NCBI GenBank assembly: GCA_902522775.1
Contig: CABYWQ010000003.1
Span: 62,001-126,000, forward strand
Origin: Eutrophosalina sp902522775
GTDB lineage: Bacteria > Bacteroidota > Bacteroidia > Flavobacteriales > Flavobacteriaceae
DNA: 64,000 nucleotides
Direction of reading: 5' to 3'
Below are positions 9,176 to 17,655 of the stretch, piece after piece; the stretch's first letter is position 1; the number at the start of each line of letters is the position of its first letter. The notes under the pieces were generated by a model that was not told where the DNA came from, searched no databases, and saw only the letters and a list, made by a program, of their open reading frames with translations. Made by a program: the position numbers and the translations under genes.

Positions 9176-10315
9176 TTAATTAATGGCTTGATTTAAATCA
9201 TTAATTAAATCTTCATGATCTTCAATACCAACACTTAGGCGAATTAAAGAGTCAACAACACCTGTTTTTTCTCTAAGGTCTTTAGGTATGGAAGCATGAG
9301 TCATTGATGCAGGATGATTTGCTAAACTTTCAACCCCGCCAAGAGACTCAGCTAGTGTAAAAACCTTAAGCTTACTAGTAATTTCTTGAACTGATTTAAA
9401 ATCACCATTTTTTGTTGTAAATGATATCATTCCACCAAATCCAGACATTTGAGTTTTAGCTAACTCATGATTAGGATGAGTTGAAATACCGGGCCAATAA
9501 AGTTTGTCAATTTTTTTGTGATTAGACAGGAATTCAATAATTTTTTCAGCGTTAAAGCAATGTCTTTCCATTCTCACATGTAGAGTTTTTATACCCCTAA
9601 GAGTTAAAAAAGAATCCATAGGACCACAAATTGCACCGGATGAATTTTGTAAAAAATACAATTGTTCAGCAAGGATATCATCCTTAACAATTAAAGCTCC
9701 TAAAATAACATCGCTGTGGCCGGCTAAATATTTTGTTGCTGAGTGCATGACAATATCTGCTCCTAAGTCTAGTGGTTTTTGTAAATATGGAGTTGCAAAA
9801 GTGTTATCAACTGCTAAAAGAATTTCATTTTTTTTACAAAGCCTTGAAATTGAATTTATGTCTATAAGATTCATCATTGGGTTTGTTGGGGTCTCAACCC
9901 AAATCATTTTAGTCCTATCGCTAATCAAATCTTTAATTTTCTCTGTATTTTGTAAATCAGAAAAAATAAATTTTAATCCGAATTTTTTGAAAACTTTATC
10001 AAACAATCTGTATGATCCACCATAAAGATCATTTGTAGATATAATTTCATCTCCAGGCTCAAAAAGTTTTAAAATTGCATCAATAGCAGATAGACCTGAA
10101 CTGAATGCTAAACCAAAATTACCATTTTCGATACTTGCTAATGAATTTTCAAGAGCAGTTCGGGTTGGATTATGAGTTCTACTATATTCATAGCCTTGGT
10201 GTTCACCAGGTTTGGTCTGAGAATATGTAGAAGTTTGATATATAGGTGGCATGACAGCTCCGTAACCCTTTTCCTTGATCTGTCCACCATGAATTGTTTT
10301 AGTATTAAACTTCAT
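9176..10315 (-). CDS. Cystathionine gamma-synthase / gamma-lyase family PLP enzyme
   Basis: This trans-sulfuration enzyme joins O-acyl-homoserine to cysteine, or cleaves cystathionine. It is 379 residues from the ATG at 10313-10315; a GTG one codon further upstream is less likely. Family signatures are GYEYSRTHNPTR near the N-terminus, VETPTNPMMNLID, the PLP-lysine segment SATKYLAGHSD (about residue 195) and SLGGVESLANHPASMTH. The start overlaps the azurin stop by one base (TGATG), so the two are translationally coupled. I cannot separate synthase (MetB) from lyase by sequence reading alone. No methionine-type riboswitch is seen upstream. Confidence 0.92.
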   Translation of the reverse strand: MKFNTKTIHGGQIKEKGYGAVMPPIYQTSTYSQTKPGEHQGYEYSRTHNPTRTALENSLASIENGNFGLAFSSGLSAIDAILKLFEPGDEIISTNDLYGGSYRLFDKVFKKFGLKFIFSDLQNTEKIKDLISDRTKMIWVETPTNPMMNLIDINSISRLCKKNEILLAVDNTFATPYLQKPLDLGADIVMHSATKYLAGHSDVILGALIVKDDILAEQLYFLQNSSGAICGPMDSFLTLRGIKTLHVRMERHCFNAEKIIEFLSNHKKIDKLYWPGISTHPNHELAKTQMSGFGGMISFTTKNGDFKSVQEITSKLKVFTLAESLGGVESLANHPASMTHASIPKDLREKTGVVDSLIRLSVGIEDHEDLINDLNQAIN

Positions 10316-10809
10316 CACTCAACAATAAAGTCTCCCCTCATAATCTGATAGTGCCCAGGGAAAGTACATAAATATGTATAAGTTCCAGGCTCTGGACTAT
10401 CGAAAGTAATTATATCACTTTCTCCTCCGCCAAGCATCTTAGTATAAGCATATGTCTCGTCTCCTTCAGGAATATAATCAGTCTCTTTTGCATTCATTGC
10501 TCTTTGTGCAAAATCATCTATATCAACTCCTTCTTTTACCAACACAAAATTATGTCCCATAAATTCCTTTGCTATTTTTCCTGTATGATTTAATTTTAAA
10601 GTAACAGTTTCACCTGCTTTTACTCTAATAATTGACCTGTCAAATAACATTTGATCATTGGAATTAATAGTCACATCATTCATTGATTTTGCGATAGTAT
10701 TTTCAGTAGCTTCCTGAACTCTTTTATAAGAGAACTTTTCTTTTTTTGGTTCATTCTTGCATCCTACAAGAATTATTGCTGTAAATAAAAAAGTTATAAT
10801 TTTTTTCAT
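10315..10809 (-). CDS. Azurin-type blue copper lipoprotein
   Basis: Azurins are small periplasmic electron carriers with a type 1 copper site. The 164-residue protein begins with a lipoprotein signal ending in LVGC (Cys17). It continues with a linker of about 30 residues and the cupredoxin domain. The copper ligands are visible: H86 in MGHNFVL, then C148, H153 and M157 in YLCTFPGHYQIM. It probably sits in the cell envelope and passes electrons to a terminal oxidase or another acceptor; the partner is not in this window. It heads a two-gene unit with the cystathionine enzyme, an odd pairing. A consensus -7 element lies 20 bases upstream. Confidence 0.93.
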   Translation of the reverse strand: MKKIITFLFTAIILVGCKNEPKKEKFSYKRVQEATENTIAKSMNDVTINSNDQMLFDRSIIRVKAGETVTLKLNHTGKIAKEFMGHNFVLVKEGVDIDDFAQRAMNAKETDYIPEGDETYAYTKMLGGGESDIITFDSPEPGTYTYLCTFPGHYQIMRGDFIVE

Positions 10810-10828
10810 TTATATAATATTTAGTATG

Positions 10829-10836
10829 CAAATTTA
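10829..10836 (-). promoter_or_regulatory. Candidate -7 promoter element for azurin
   Basis: The minus strand reads TAAATTTG, an exact match to the Bacteroidota -7 consensus TAnnTTTG, ending 20 bases from the azurin ATG. No convincing -33 TTG is present at the usual distance. Confidence 0.5.
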
Positions 10837-10940
10837 CAATTCATTATTTCAATATTAAAAAAAGATTTACTTAATTTATTAATAAGCAATTTTTTTATAG
10901 CTTCAAAATTAAATTTATATTTAATAATTAAACAACAATT

Positions 10941-11861
10941 ATGAAAAGAAGAAATTTTCTATCAGTTACCTTAACAGCTGGAATTGCATCATCTGTTTTC
11001 CCAAGTACAAATTTTGTAAAATTTAATTCAATAGAAAACTTAAAAATTTCTCTAGCTCAGTGGTCCTTGAATAAGTCTATAAAAAATGGAAAGCTACCAA
11101 TTCTTGACTTTGCAAAAAAGGCAAGATCTTTTGACATTGAAGGTATTGAATTCGTTTCAGGTTTGTATACTCGCGATACTGATATTTTAGAGAGAATGTC
11201 AATGAATTCTTTAGCTAAAGAATTAATAAAAAGATCTGATGACTATGGAATTGATAATGTATTATTTATGATTGACAACCAAGGTGATTTGGCTTCAAGT
11301 AATAAAAATGAAAGATTTCAAGCTATTGATAATCACAAAAGGTGGATTGATTTATCCGCTGAAATTGGATGTAAAACAATGAGAGTAAATCTTAACGGCG
11401 AAAAAGATTTAAATAAATGGACAAAAAATTCAGTAAAATCATTAACAGCTTTAAACAAGTATAATGAAAACATAAACGTTGTTGTAGAGAACCATGGAGG
11501 ATTGTCATCAAGTGGAAAATATTTGTCAAATGTGATGTCAAAGGTTAAATTAGAAAATTGTGGAACTTTACCTGACTTTGGAAACTTTTGTATGAATGGA
11601 AGCCCTTGGGGAAATTGTACTCAAATGTACGATAGATATTTAGGTACTGAAGAATTAATGCCTTATGCTCATGCTGTAAGTGCTAAATCATATGACTTTG
11701 ATGATGAAGGTAACGAAACAAGTATTGACTACAAGAGGATGATGGAAATTGTTAAAAGATCTGGTTATCAAGGATATGTGGGGATTGAATATGAAGGTAA
11801 TAGACTTGGAGAAGATGATGGAATAATTGCAACAAAAAAGTTGCTAGAAAAGTTTATTTAA
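10941..11861 (+). CDS. Tat-exported sugar isomerase/epimerase-like TIM-barrel protein
   Basis: This is a xylose-isomerase-like TIM barrel (AP_endonuc_2 superfamily), 306 residues. The N-terminus MKRRNFLSVTLTAGIASS is a twin-arginine signal (RRNFL), so the protein is probably exported folded to the periplasm. Metal-binding features of the fold are seen: VVVENHGG (Glu), LPDFGNFC (Asp), AVSAKSYDF, and GYVGIEYEG near the C-terminus. Hydroxypyruvate isomerase is a frequent automatic label for such proteins, but relatives also act as 3-keto-sugar eliminases or hydratases. It is first in an operon with another barrel (2 bases downstream) and a DUF1080 protein, which favours a 3-keto-glycoside route. 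The exact reaction is not determined. Confidence 0.8.
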   Translation: MKRRNFLSVTLTAGIASSVFPSTNFVKFNSIENLKISLAQWSLNKSIKNGKLPILDFAKKARSFDIEGIEFVSGLYTRDTDILERMSMNSLAKELIKRSDDYGIDNVLFMIDNQGDLASSNKNERFQAIDNHKRWIDLSAEIGCKTMRVNLNGEKDLNKWTKNSVKSLTALNKYNENINVVVENHGGLSSSGKYLSNVMSKVKLENCGTLPDFGNFCMNGSPWGNCTQMYDRYLGTEELMPYAHAVSAKSYDFDDEGNETSIDYKRMMEIVKRSGYQGYVGIEYEGNRLGEDDGIIATKKLLEKFI

Positions 11862-11863
11862 AT

Positions 11864-12916
11864 ATGAAGACTATTAAAGGTCCTGGAATTTTTCTAGCTC
11901 AGTTTTGTGGTGATGACAAACCATTTAATAATCTAAATGATATTGGAAAGTGGGCAAGTAATTTAGGTTATAAAGCTGTTCAAATACCAACCTGGGATAA
12001 AAGAATTTTTGATCTCGAAAAAGCAGGTTCTAGCAAGAATTATTGCGATGAGATCAAGGGAATTTTGAATGAGCAGGGCTTAGAAATTAGTGAATTGTCT
12101 ACTCATTTACAAGGTCAACTAGTTGCTAGTCATCCAGCATATGATTTAATGTTTGATGTTTTTGCTCCTGAAAATTTACATGGAAATGTTAAGGATAGGA
12201 CAAAATGGGCGGTCGATCAAATGATGAATGCAATAAATGCCAGTAATCATTTAGGAATTGAGCCTATGGCGTCATTTTCTGGTTCACTATTATTTCATAC
12301 TTTTTATCCTTGGCCACAAAGACCTGCTGGTCTAGTTGATGAAGGATTCAAGGAATTGGCAAAAAGATGGAAGCCTATATTAGATCACGCTGATTCAAGG
12401 GGAGTTGACATTTGTTATGAAATTCACCCAGGGGAAGACCTTCATGATGGAGTAACATTTGAAAAATTCTTGGAAGAAACTAATAATCACAGTAGAGCAA
12501 AAATACTTTATGACCCTAGTCATTTTGTTTTACAACAACTAGATTATTTACAATTTATTGACTTTTATAAAGATCATATTAAAATGTTTCATGTTAAAGA
12601 TGCAGAATTTAATCCAACAGGTAAAGCTGGTGTTTATGGTGGATATTTGGATTGGAAGGATAGACCAGGAAGATTTAGATCCTTAGGGGATGGTCAAGTT
12701 GATTTTAAATCAATTTTTTCAAAATTAAGCCAATATGGTTTTGATGGATGGGCTGTTCTGGAATGGGAATGCTGTATCAAGAGTCCGGAACAAGGTGCTA
12801 GAGAAGGTTCAAAATTTATTTCTGATCATATAATTGAAGTAACTGAGAAATCTTTTGACGATTTTGCTGGTGCTGATATTGATAAAGAACAAATTAAGAA
12901 AATACTTGGCTTATGA
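11864..12916 (+). CDS. Sugar isomerase/epimerase-like TIM-barrel protein, cytoplasmic
   Basis: This is a second xylose-isomerase-like barrel, 350 residues, with no signal peptide. Visible motifs are CYEIHPGEDLHDG (metal Glu and His), LYDPSHFVLQQLDY (Asp/His), MFHVKDAEF and WAVLEWECC (C-terminal Glu), which together give the metal site of the family. The C-terminal tail after about residue 320 is an extension. It follows the first barrel by 2 bases, and its stop overlaps the next start (ATGA). The pair differs in location: one carries a Tat signal, this one does not. The substrate is unknown; relatives include 2-keto-myo-inositol dehydratases, sugar epimerases and 3-keto-sugar lyases. Confidence 0.8.
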   Translation: MKTIKGPGIFLAQFCGDDKPFNNLNDIGKWASNLGYKAVQIPTWDKRIFDLEKAGSSKNYCDEIKGILNEQGLEISELSTHLQGQLVASHPAYDLMFDVFAPENLHGNVKDRTKWAVDQMMNAINASNHLGIEPMASFSGSLLFHTFYPWPQRPAGLVDEGFKELAKRWKPILDHADSRGVDICYEIHPGEDLHDGVTFEKFLEETNNHSRAKILYDPSHFVLQQLDYLQFIDFYKDHIKMFHVKDAEFNPTGKAGVYGGYLDWKDRPGRFRSLGDGQVDFKSIFSKLSQYGFDGWAVLEWECCIKSPEQGAREGSKFISDHIIEVTEKSFDDFAGADIDKEQIKKILGL

Positions 12917-13644
12917 AATTTTACGTAGCGATTTATATAGCTTTTTTCTTTAACATCTCAATTGCTCAATCTTCAAAGGATACAGAGATTTGGGAGCCCA
13001 TCCCTAAAAAAGTTTATTCGATTTCTGACTCAGCTCCACCTAACGATGCAATAGTTTTGTTTGATGGAACAGACATGTCAAAGTGGGAAGGAAATTGGGA
13101 TGATAAAGAAAGTGAATGGATGATAAATGATGATGGCTTTCTGGTTAATAATGGAAATGATGGTCCAAGAATTCAAACAAAAGAAAACTTTGGTTCAGTC
13201 CAACTACACATTGAGTGGAAAACTAGTGAAGATTTGTCTCATAAAAATCAAAGTAGATCCAATAGCGGAGTTTTCTTACAAAGTCGATATGAAATCCAAA
13301 TTTTAGATAGTTATGAAAACCAAACCTATGTAAATGGACAAGCAGGTTCAGTTTACAAGCAATATATTCCACTTGTAAATTCATCTAGAAAACCTGGAGA
13401 ATGGCAATCTTATGATATTGTTTTTAAAGCACCTGAATTCAATGCTAAAGGTGAAAAAGTTAAATCAGGTTATTTCACTGTATTTCACAATGGTGTTTTA
13501 ATTCAAAATCATGTAGAAATATTAGGAACAACAGAAAATGTTGGACCCCCCAAAAATATTGCTCATGGAGATGGGCCTCTATTTCTTCAAAGCCATTGTT
13601 GTTCTAAAGTTTCATTTAGAAATATTTGGTTGAGAAAATTATAA
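12913..13644 (+). CDS. DUF1080 (3-keto-disaccharide hydrolase / lyase domain) secreted protein
   Basis: This 243-residue protein has a Sec signal peptide (cleavage after FNISIAQ) and a single DUF1080 concanavalin-like jelly-roll domain. Family landmarks are IVLFDGTDMSKW, SNSGVFLQSRYEIQILDSY, GEWQSYDIVFKAP, VFHNGVLIQNH and the C-terminal FRNIWLRKL. Characterised members cleave or hydrate 3-keto-glucosides. The gene overlaps the preceding isomerase-like gene by 4 bases, so it is translationally coupled. No Gfo/Idh/MocA dehydrogenase that would make the 3-keto sugar is in the window. Family assignment is firm; activity is inferred from the family. Confidence 0.88.
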   Translation: MKFYVAIYIAFFFNISIAQSSKDTEIWEPIPKKVYSISDSAPPNDAIVLFDGTDMSKWEGNWDDKESEWMINDDGFLVNNGNDGPRIQTKENFGSVQLHIEWKTSEDLSHKNQSRSNSGVFLQSRYEIQILDSYENQTYVNGQAGSVYKQYIPLVNSSRKPGEWQSYDIVFKAPEFNAKGEKVKSGYFTVFHNGVLIQNHVEILGTTENVGPPKNIAHGDGPLFLQSHCCSKVSFRNIWLRKL

Positions 13645-13694
13645 TTAACCAGTCCAAAATTTAATTACATTTTTAATCTATAGAAATTCTTTCA

Positions 13695-13702
13695 TAAATT
13701 TG
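13695..13702 (+). promoter_or_regulatory. Candidate -7 promoter element for yicC-gmk-nadD
   Basis: TAAATTTG matches TAnnTTTG exactly and ends only three bases before the yicC ATG, so the transcript would start at or next to the start codon. Confidence 0.45.
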
Positions 13703-13705
13703 TAC

Positions 13706-14563
13706 ATGCTTCAATCAATGACCGGTTATGGGTCAACTTCTTTGCAAATTAATGAATTAGAGATTTACGTTGAGATAAAAACTTTAAACAGTAGATATTT
13801 TGATTCAAAAATATCAATACCATCTACATTGTCAAGCCAAGAATTAATCTTTAATAATCTTTTAAAGGAAAATCTAAAAAGAGGAAAAGTAGATCTCAGA
13901 ATAAAATTAATGGGATCTTCAAATGACTCGATTTCTTTTAATAAAAGTATAATTAAAAATTATATAGATGATTTAAAAGAAATATCGGATTTTGATGATT
14001 CTCATATTTTAAAATCAGTATTATCTCTTCCAAATTCTATCTCAAAGGGAGAGTTCTCTTTTTCAGAATTCCAAATAAAAAAAATAATTGATTGTCTAAA
14101 TTCTGTTATTGAACATGTTATTGAGTTTAGAAAAAATGAAGGAAAAAATACTTTAAAAGATTTAAGACAAAACTTAAATATAATTAGTGAATATTCTATG
14201 GCAATTGAAAAAATAAGTCACCTACATAAAAAAAATATAAAAGAAGAATTAGAGATAAAATCTCAAAATTTAGAAGTTAATTTTGATAATGGCAGATTTG
14301 AGCAGGAGGTTTTTTATTATTTAGAAAAAATGGATATTAATGAAGAATTAGTCAGGTTAAAAAGTCATATGGATTTTTTTATTGAAATATTAGATAATGA
14401 CGTAATAGAAAAAGGAAAAAAGTTAGGCTTTATTTGCCAAGAAATTGGAAGAGAAATTAATACTATTGGTTCTAAATCAAGTAACTCTAAGATTCAGAAT
14501 AGTGTGGTTGAAATGAAATCTTCTCTTGAAAAAATCAGAGAACAAACTTTAAATATTCTTTAA
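13706..14563 (+). CDS. yicC: YicC-family endoribonuclease
   Basis: YicC proteins are endoribonucleases; the E. coli protein acts on a small RNA. The 285-residue protein begins MLQSMTGYGS, the hallmark N-terminus, followed by EIKTLNSRYFD. It ends with GKKLGFICQEIGREINTIGSK and a terminal helix of the DUF1732 domain. I chose the ATG at 13706 over an upstream TTG because it gives the conserved start. It is the first gene of yicC-gmk-nadD; the stop overlaps the gmk start by one base (TAATG). yicC-gmk linkage is common across bacteria. Confidence 0.93.
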   Translation: MLQSMTGYGSTSLQINELEIYVEIKTLNSRYFDSKISIPSTLSSQELIFNNLLKENLKRGKVDLRIKLMGSSNDSISFNKSIIKNYIDDLKEISDFDDSHILKSVLSLPNSISKGEFSFSEFQIKKIIDCLNSVIEHVIEFRKNEGKNTLKDLRQNLNIISEYSMAIEKISHLHKKNIKEELEIKSQNLEVNFDNGRFEQEVFYYLEKMDINEELVRLKSHMDFFIEILDNDVIEKGKKLGFICQEIGREINTIGSKSSNSKIQNSVVEMKSSLEKIREQTLNIL

Positions 14564-15129
14564 TGGCTGGTAAAGTAATAATTTTATGTGCACCATCTGG
14601 AAGTGGAAAAACAACCCTTGCAAAACATCTACTTTCAATTAAAGAATTAGACTTAAAATTTTCAGTCTCGGCAACTACAAGAAAAAAAAGAGATGGAGAA
14701 ATCGATGGATTAGATTATAATTTCTTATTCATAGATGAATTTAAAAATAGAATTCAAAATAATGAGTTTATTGAGTATGAAGAAGTGTATGATAACATCT
14801 TTTATGGAACATTAAAGTCTGAAATTGATTCTGTAATTATTAATCACAATATAATTTTTGATGTGGATGTTGTTGGGGCTCTAAGTCTAAAGCGATATTT
14901 TTCTTCAAATTCTTTAACATTATTTATTAATCCACCTAGTATTGGTGAGCTTGAAAACAGATTGAGACTAAGAAAAAATAATTTAGAGAAGGATTTAAAT
15001 GAGAGACTAAATAAAGCAGAAAAAGAAATGGAAATGAAAGATAAATTTGATCACATTATTATCAATAATGATTTAAATAAATCAAAAAATGAAATTTTAA
15101 GTGTTGTTAAAAGTTTTTTAAACTTATGA
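14563..15129 (+). CDS. gmk: Guanylate kinase
   Basis: Gmk phosphorylates GMP to GDP with ATP. It is 188 residues, the normal length. The P-loop APSGSGKTTL is at about residues 10-19, the GMP-binding region has SVSATTRKKRDGE and GLDYNFL, and EYEEVYDNIFYGT follows. The start overlaps the yicC stop by one base, and the last codons overlap nadD by four bases (ATGA), so all three genes are translated together. Confidence 0.96.
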   Translation: MAGKVIILCAPSGSGKTTLAKHLLSIKELDLKFSVSATTRKKRDGEIDGLDYNFLFIDEFKNRIQNNEFIEYEEVYDNIFYGTLKSEIDSVIINHNIIFDVDVVGALSLKRYFSSNSLTLFINPPSIGELENRLRLRKNNLEKDLNERLNKAEKEMEMKDKFDHIIINNDLNKSKNEILSVVKSFLNL

Positions 15130-15701
15130 AAAGTGTAGGTTTATTTTTTGGGACTTTTGATCCAATACATAAAGGCCATGAGGCTATTGCAGACTTTTTT
15201 CTTAAGAATTTTTTTGATGAAGTTTGGTTTGTTCTAACACCAATGAACCCTGATAAAATAGAAAAGGGTACTAGTGACGAAAATATTAGACTTGAGATGA
15301 TTCAAGGTTTTTGTGAATTGAATACCAATTTTAAATGTTGTGACATTGAATTTGGTCTTCCAAAACCAAATTACACTGCTGATACTTTAGACGAAATTAA
15401 AAAGGAATATCAAGGTTTTGAATTTTCTATAATTATGGGTGAAGACAACCTATTCACTTTACATAACTGGAAAAATTACTTGAATATTTTAAATCAAAAA
15501 ATTTATGTTTATCCTAGATTATTAAACCATTCAAAAGATGCAGATTTGATTAATCACCAAAATGTAATACTTAGTGATGCTCCTATGATGAATATTTCTT
15601 CTTCATCAATAAGAGAAAAAATTAGAAATAATGATGAGTATGAATCGCTAATTAGTGAAAACATCAAAAAGTTTATTATCTCTAGAGGATTGTATTCTTA
15701 A
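15126..15701 (+). CDS. nadD: Nicotinate-nucleotide adenylyltransferase
   Basis: NadD adenylates nicotinate mononucleotide in NAD synthesis. The 191-residue protein has the nucleotidyltransferase signature GTFDPIHKGH (residues 9-18) and, near the C-terminus, ISSSSIREKI, the ISSTxIR motif. VLTPMNPDK and IMGEDNLFTLHNW are also typical. It is the last gene of the yicC-gmk-nadD unit; 78 bases separate it from moxR and no strong terminator hairpin is visible there. Confidence 0.95.
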   Translation: MKSVGLFFGTFDPIHKGHEAIADFFLKNFFDEVWFVLTPMNPDKIEKGTSDENIRLEMIQGFCELNTNFKCCDIEFGLPKPNYTADTLDEIKKEYQGFEFSIIMGEDNLFTLHNWKNYLNILNQKIYVYPRLLNHSKDADLINHQNVILSDAPMMNISSSSIREKIRNNDEYESLISENIKKFIISRGLYS

Positions 15702-15779
15702 ATCGATATTGATTTAACCAATATTTAACAGTATTTAATTATTATTTTTAATACTATTGCTACCCCAAATTATGTAATT

Positions 15780-16778
15780 ATGGAAAATAAGAATGTAGAT
15801 ATTAAAGCTCTGAATGAGAAAATCCAGAAAGAAAGTGCATTTATTGATTTGCTGATGCTTGAAGTTAACAAAGTAATTGTTGGTCAAAAATATATGATTC
15901 AACGGTTGCTTACAGGTCTTCTTGGAAAAGGGCATATTTTACTTGAAGGTGTCCCTGGACTAGCTAAAACACTTGCAATTAATAGTTTAAGCCAAGCAGT
16001 CAAAGGCTCTTTTAGTAGAATTCAGTTCACCCCAGATCTTTTACCAGCTGATGTTGTAGGAACAATGATATACAATATGAAAGAAAATGACTTTTCAATT
16101 AAAAAAGGTCCAGTATTCGCAAATTTTGTTTTGGCAGATGAGATTAACAGAGCCCCAGCTAAAGTTCAATCTGCTTTGCTAGAATCAATGCAAGAGAAAC
16201 AAGTTACCATTGGCGACAAGACTTTTAAATTACAACTACCTTTTTTGGTAATGGCTACACAAAACCCAATCGAACAGGAGGGAACATATCCATTACCCGA
16301 AGCGCAGATGGATAGATTTATGCTTAAATGTGTTATAACTTATCCTGAATTTGAGGATGAGCAACAAATAATTAGATCTAATATCGACGAATCATTTGAA
16401 AAAATAAAACCTGTTATCACAACAAAAGATATAATAAAAGCACAAGATGCAGTTAAAGATGTCTACATGGATGATAAAATTGAAAAGTATATTTTAAAAT
16501 TAATTTTTGCTACAAGATTTCCTGAAAAAAATAATTTGCAGGAATTGAAACCTTTGATTGGTTTTGGATCATCACCAAGAGGAAGTATCAATTTGGCTAA
16601 AGCAGCTAAATGTAATGCTTTCATAAATAGAAGAGGATATGTAATCCCTGAAGATATTCGTGAAGTAATATATGATGTTTTGAGACATAGAATAGGTCTT
16701 ACATATGAAGCTGAAGCAGAAAACGTAACTACTCAGGACGTGATTTCAAAAATTGTTAATTCTGTAGAAGTACCATAG
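15780..16778 (+). CDS. MoxR-family AAA+ ATPase of the Bat operon
   Basis: MoxR ATPases act as chaperones for partners with von Willebrand A domains. It is 332 residues. Walker A is GVPGLAKT, Walker B FVLADEINRAP; PEAQMDRFMLKC and GFGSSPRGSINLAKAAK are family sensor regions. It leads an eight-gene run in the same direction (to 24464) of DUF58, BatD-like, BatA, BatB, BatC, BatD and BatE, the Bacteroides aerotolerance arrangement. A weak -7 candidate (TACTATTG, 15752-15759) lies about 20 bases upstream. Confidence 0.94.
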   Translation: MENKNVDIKALNEKIQKESAFIDLLMLEVNKVIVGQKYMIQRLLTGLLGKGHILLEGVPGLAKTLAINSLSQAVKGSFSRIQFTPDLLPADVVGTMIYNMKENDFSIKKGPVFANFVLADEINRAPAKVQSALLESMQEKQVTIGDKTFKLQLPFLVMATQNPIEQEGTYPLPEAQMDRFMLKCVITYPEFEDEQQIIRSNIDESFEKIKPVITTKDIIKAQDAVKDVYMDDKIEKYILKLIFATRFPEKNNLQELKPLIGFGSSPRGSINLAKAAKCNAFINRRGYVIPEDIREVIYDVLRHRIGLTYEAEAENVTTQDVISKIVNSVEVP

Positions 16779-16788
16779 TAGTATTATT

Positions 16789-17655
16789 TTGGATACAAAA
16801 GAACTATTAAAAAAGGTTAGAAAGGTTGAGATTAAAACCAAAAGACTTTCAAATAATATTTTTGGAGGTGAATATCACAGTGCTTTTAAGGGAAGAGGTA
16901 TGACATTCAGTGAAGTAAGAGGCTATGAATTTGGAGATGATGTGAGAACTATAGATTGGAATGTTACAGCCAGATATAATCACCCTTTTGTAAAGGTTTT
17001 TGAAGAAGAGAGAGAATTAACATTAATGTTAATGGTTGACATTAGTGGATCAAAATTTTTCGGTACTGAAAGTGAATTGAAAAAAAATATTGTGACTGAA
17101 ATTTCAGCTACTCTTGCTTTTTCAGCTATTCAAAACAATGATAAAGTTGGGTTGATACTGTTTACAGATCAGGTCGAACTATATATTCCACCAAGTAAAG
17201 GAAAAATACATATACTTAGGATTATTAGAGAGTTAATTGAATTTAAGCCAAAGAGTAAAAAAACTAATCTTTCAGTTGCTTTAGAGTTTTTTTCAAACGT
17301 AATATCTAAAAAATCTATTGCCTTTATATTATCAGATTTTGTTTCTCTTGATTATAATAAATCTCTTTCAGTAGCAAGTAAAAAGCATGATATAACTGGT
17401 ATAAGAATATTTGATAAGTTCGAGGAAGAAATTCCAAACTTAGGTTTTATTCCTATGGTAGATCAAGAGACCAATGAAACCAGGTTTATTGATACGTCCT
17501 CAAAATATGTGAGAGATTCTTTTAAAATTAAATCTCTTGAAAGGAAAGGGAATTTTGAAACTATTTTCAAAAAAAATGGATCTGGAACAATTAATTGTAG
17601 AACAGATAGAGATTATGTTAAACTTTTGTTAGGGTATTTTAAAAATCGTGGATAA
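16789..17655 (+). CDS. DUF58 domain protein (VWA-like), Bat operon
   Basis: This cytoplasmic DUF58 protein of 288 residues is a partner of MoxR in the Bat system. The motif GRGMTFSEVRGYEFGDDVR, followed by TIDWNVTARYNHPFVK, is diagnostic. The second half has a VWA-like MIDAS, DISGS (about residues 85-89). The start is TTG at 16789: there is no ATG in the 10-base gap after moxR, and the TTG gives MDTKELLKKVRK, the N-terminus known from relatives. Its end overlaps the next gene by 8 bases. Confidence 0.92.
   Translation: MDTKELLKKVRKVEIKTKRLSNNIFGGEYHSAFKGRGMTFSEVRGYEFGDDVRTIDWNVTARYNHPFVKVFEEERELTLMLMVDISGSKFFGTESELKKNIVTEISATLAFSAIQNNDKVGLILFTDQVELYIPPSKGKIHILRIIRELIEFKPKSKKTNLSVALEFFSNVISKKSIAFILSDFVSLDYNKSLSVASKKHDITGIRIFDKFEEEIPNLGFIPMVDQETNETRFIDTSSKYVRDSFKIKSLERKGNFETIFKKNGSGTINCRTDRDYVKLLLGYFKNRG

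Noticed and set aside
10319..10940. Possible methionine or SAM riboswitch for the cystathionine enzyme
   Set aside because: The gene is translationally coupled to azurin and the leader upstream of azurin has no riboswitch-like stems.
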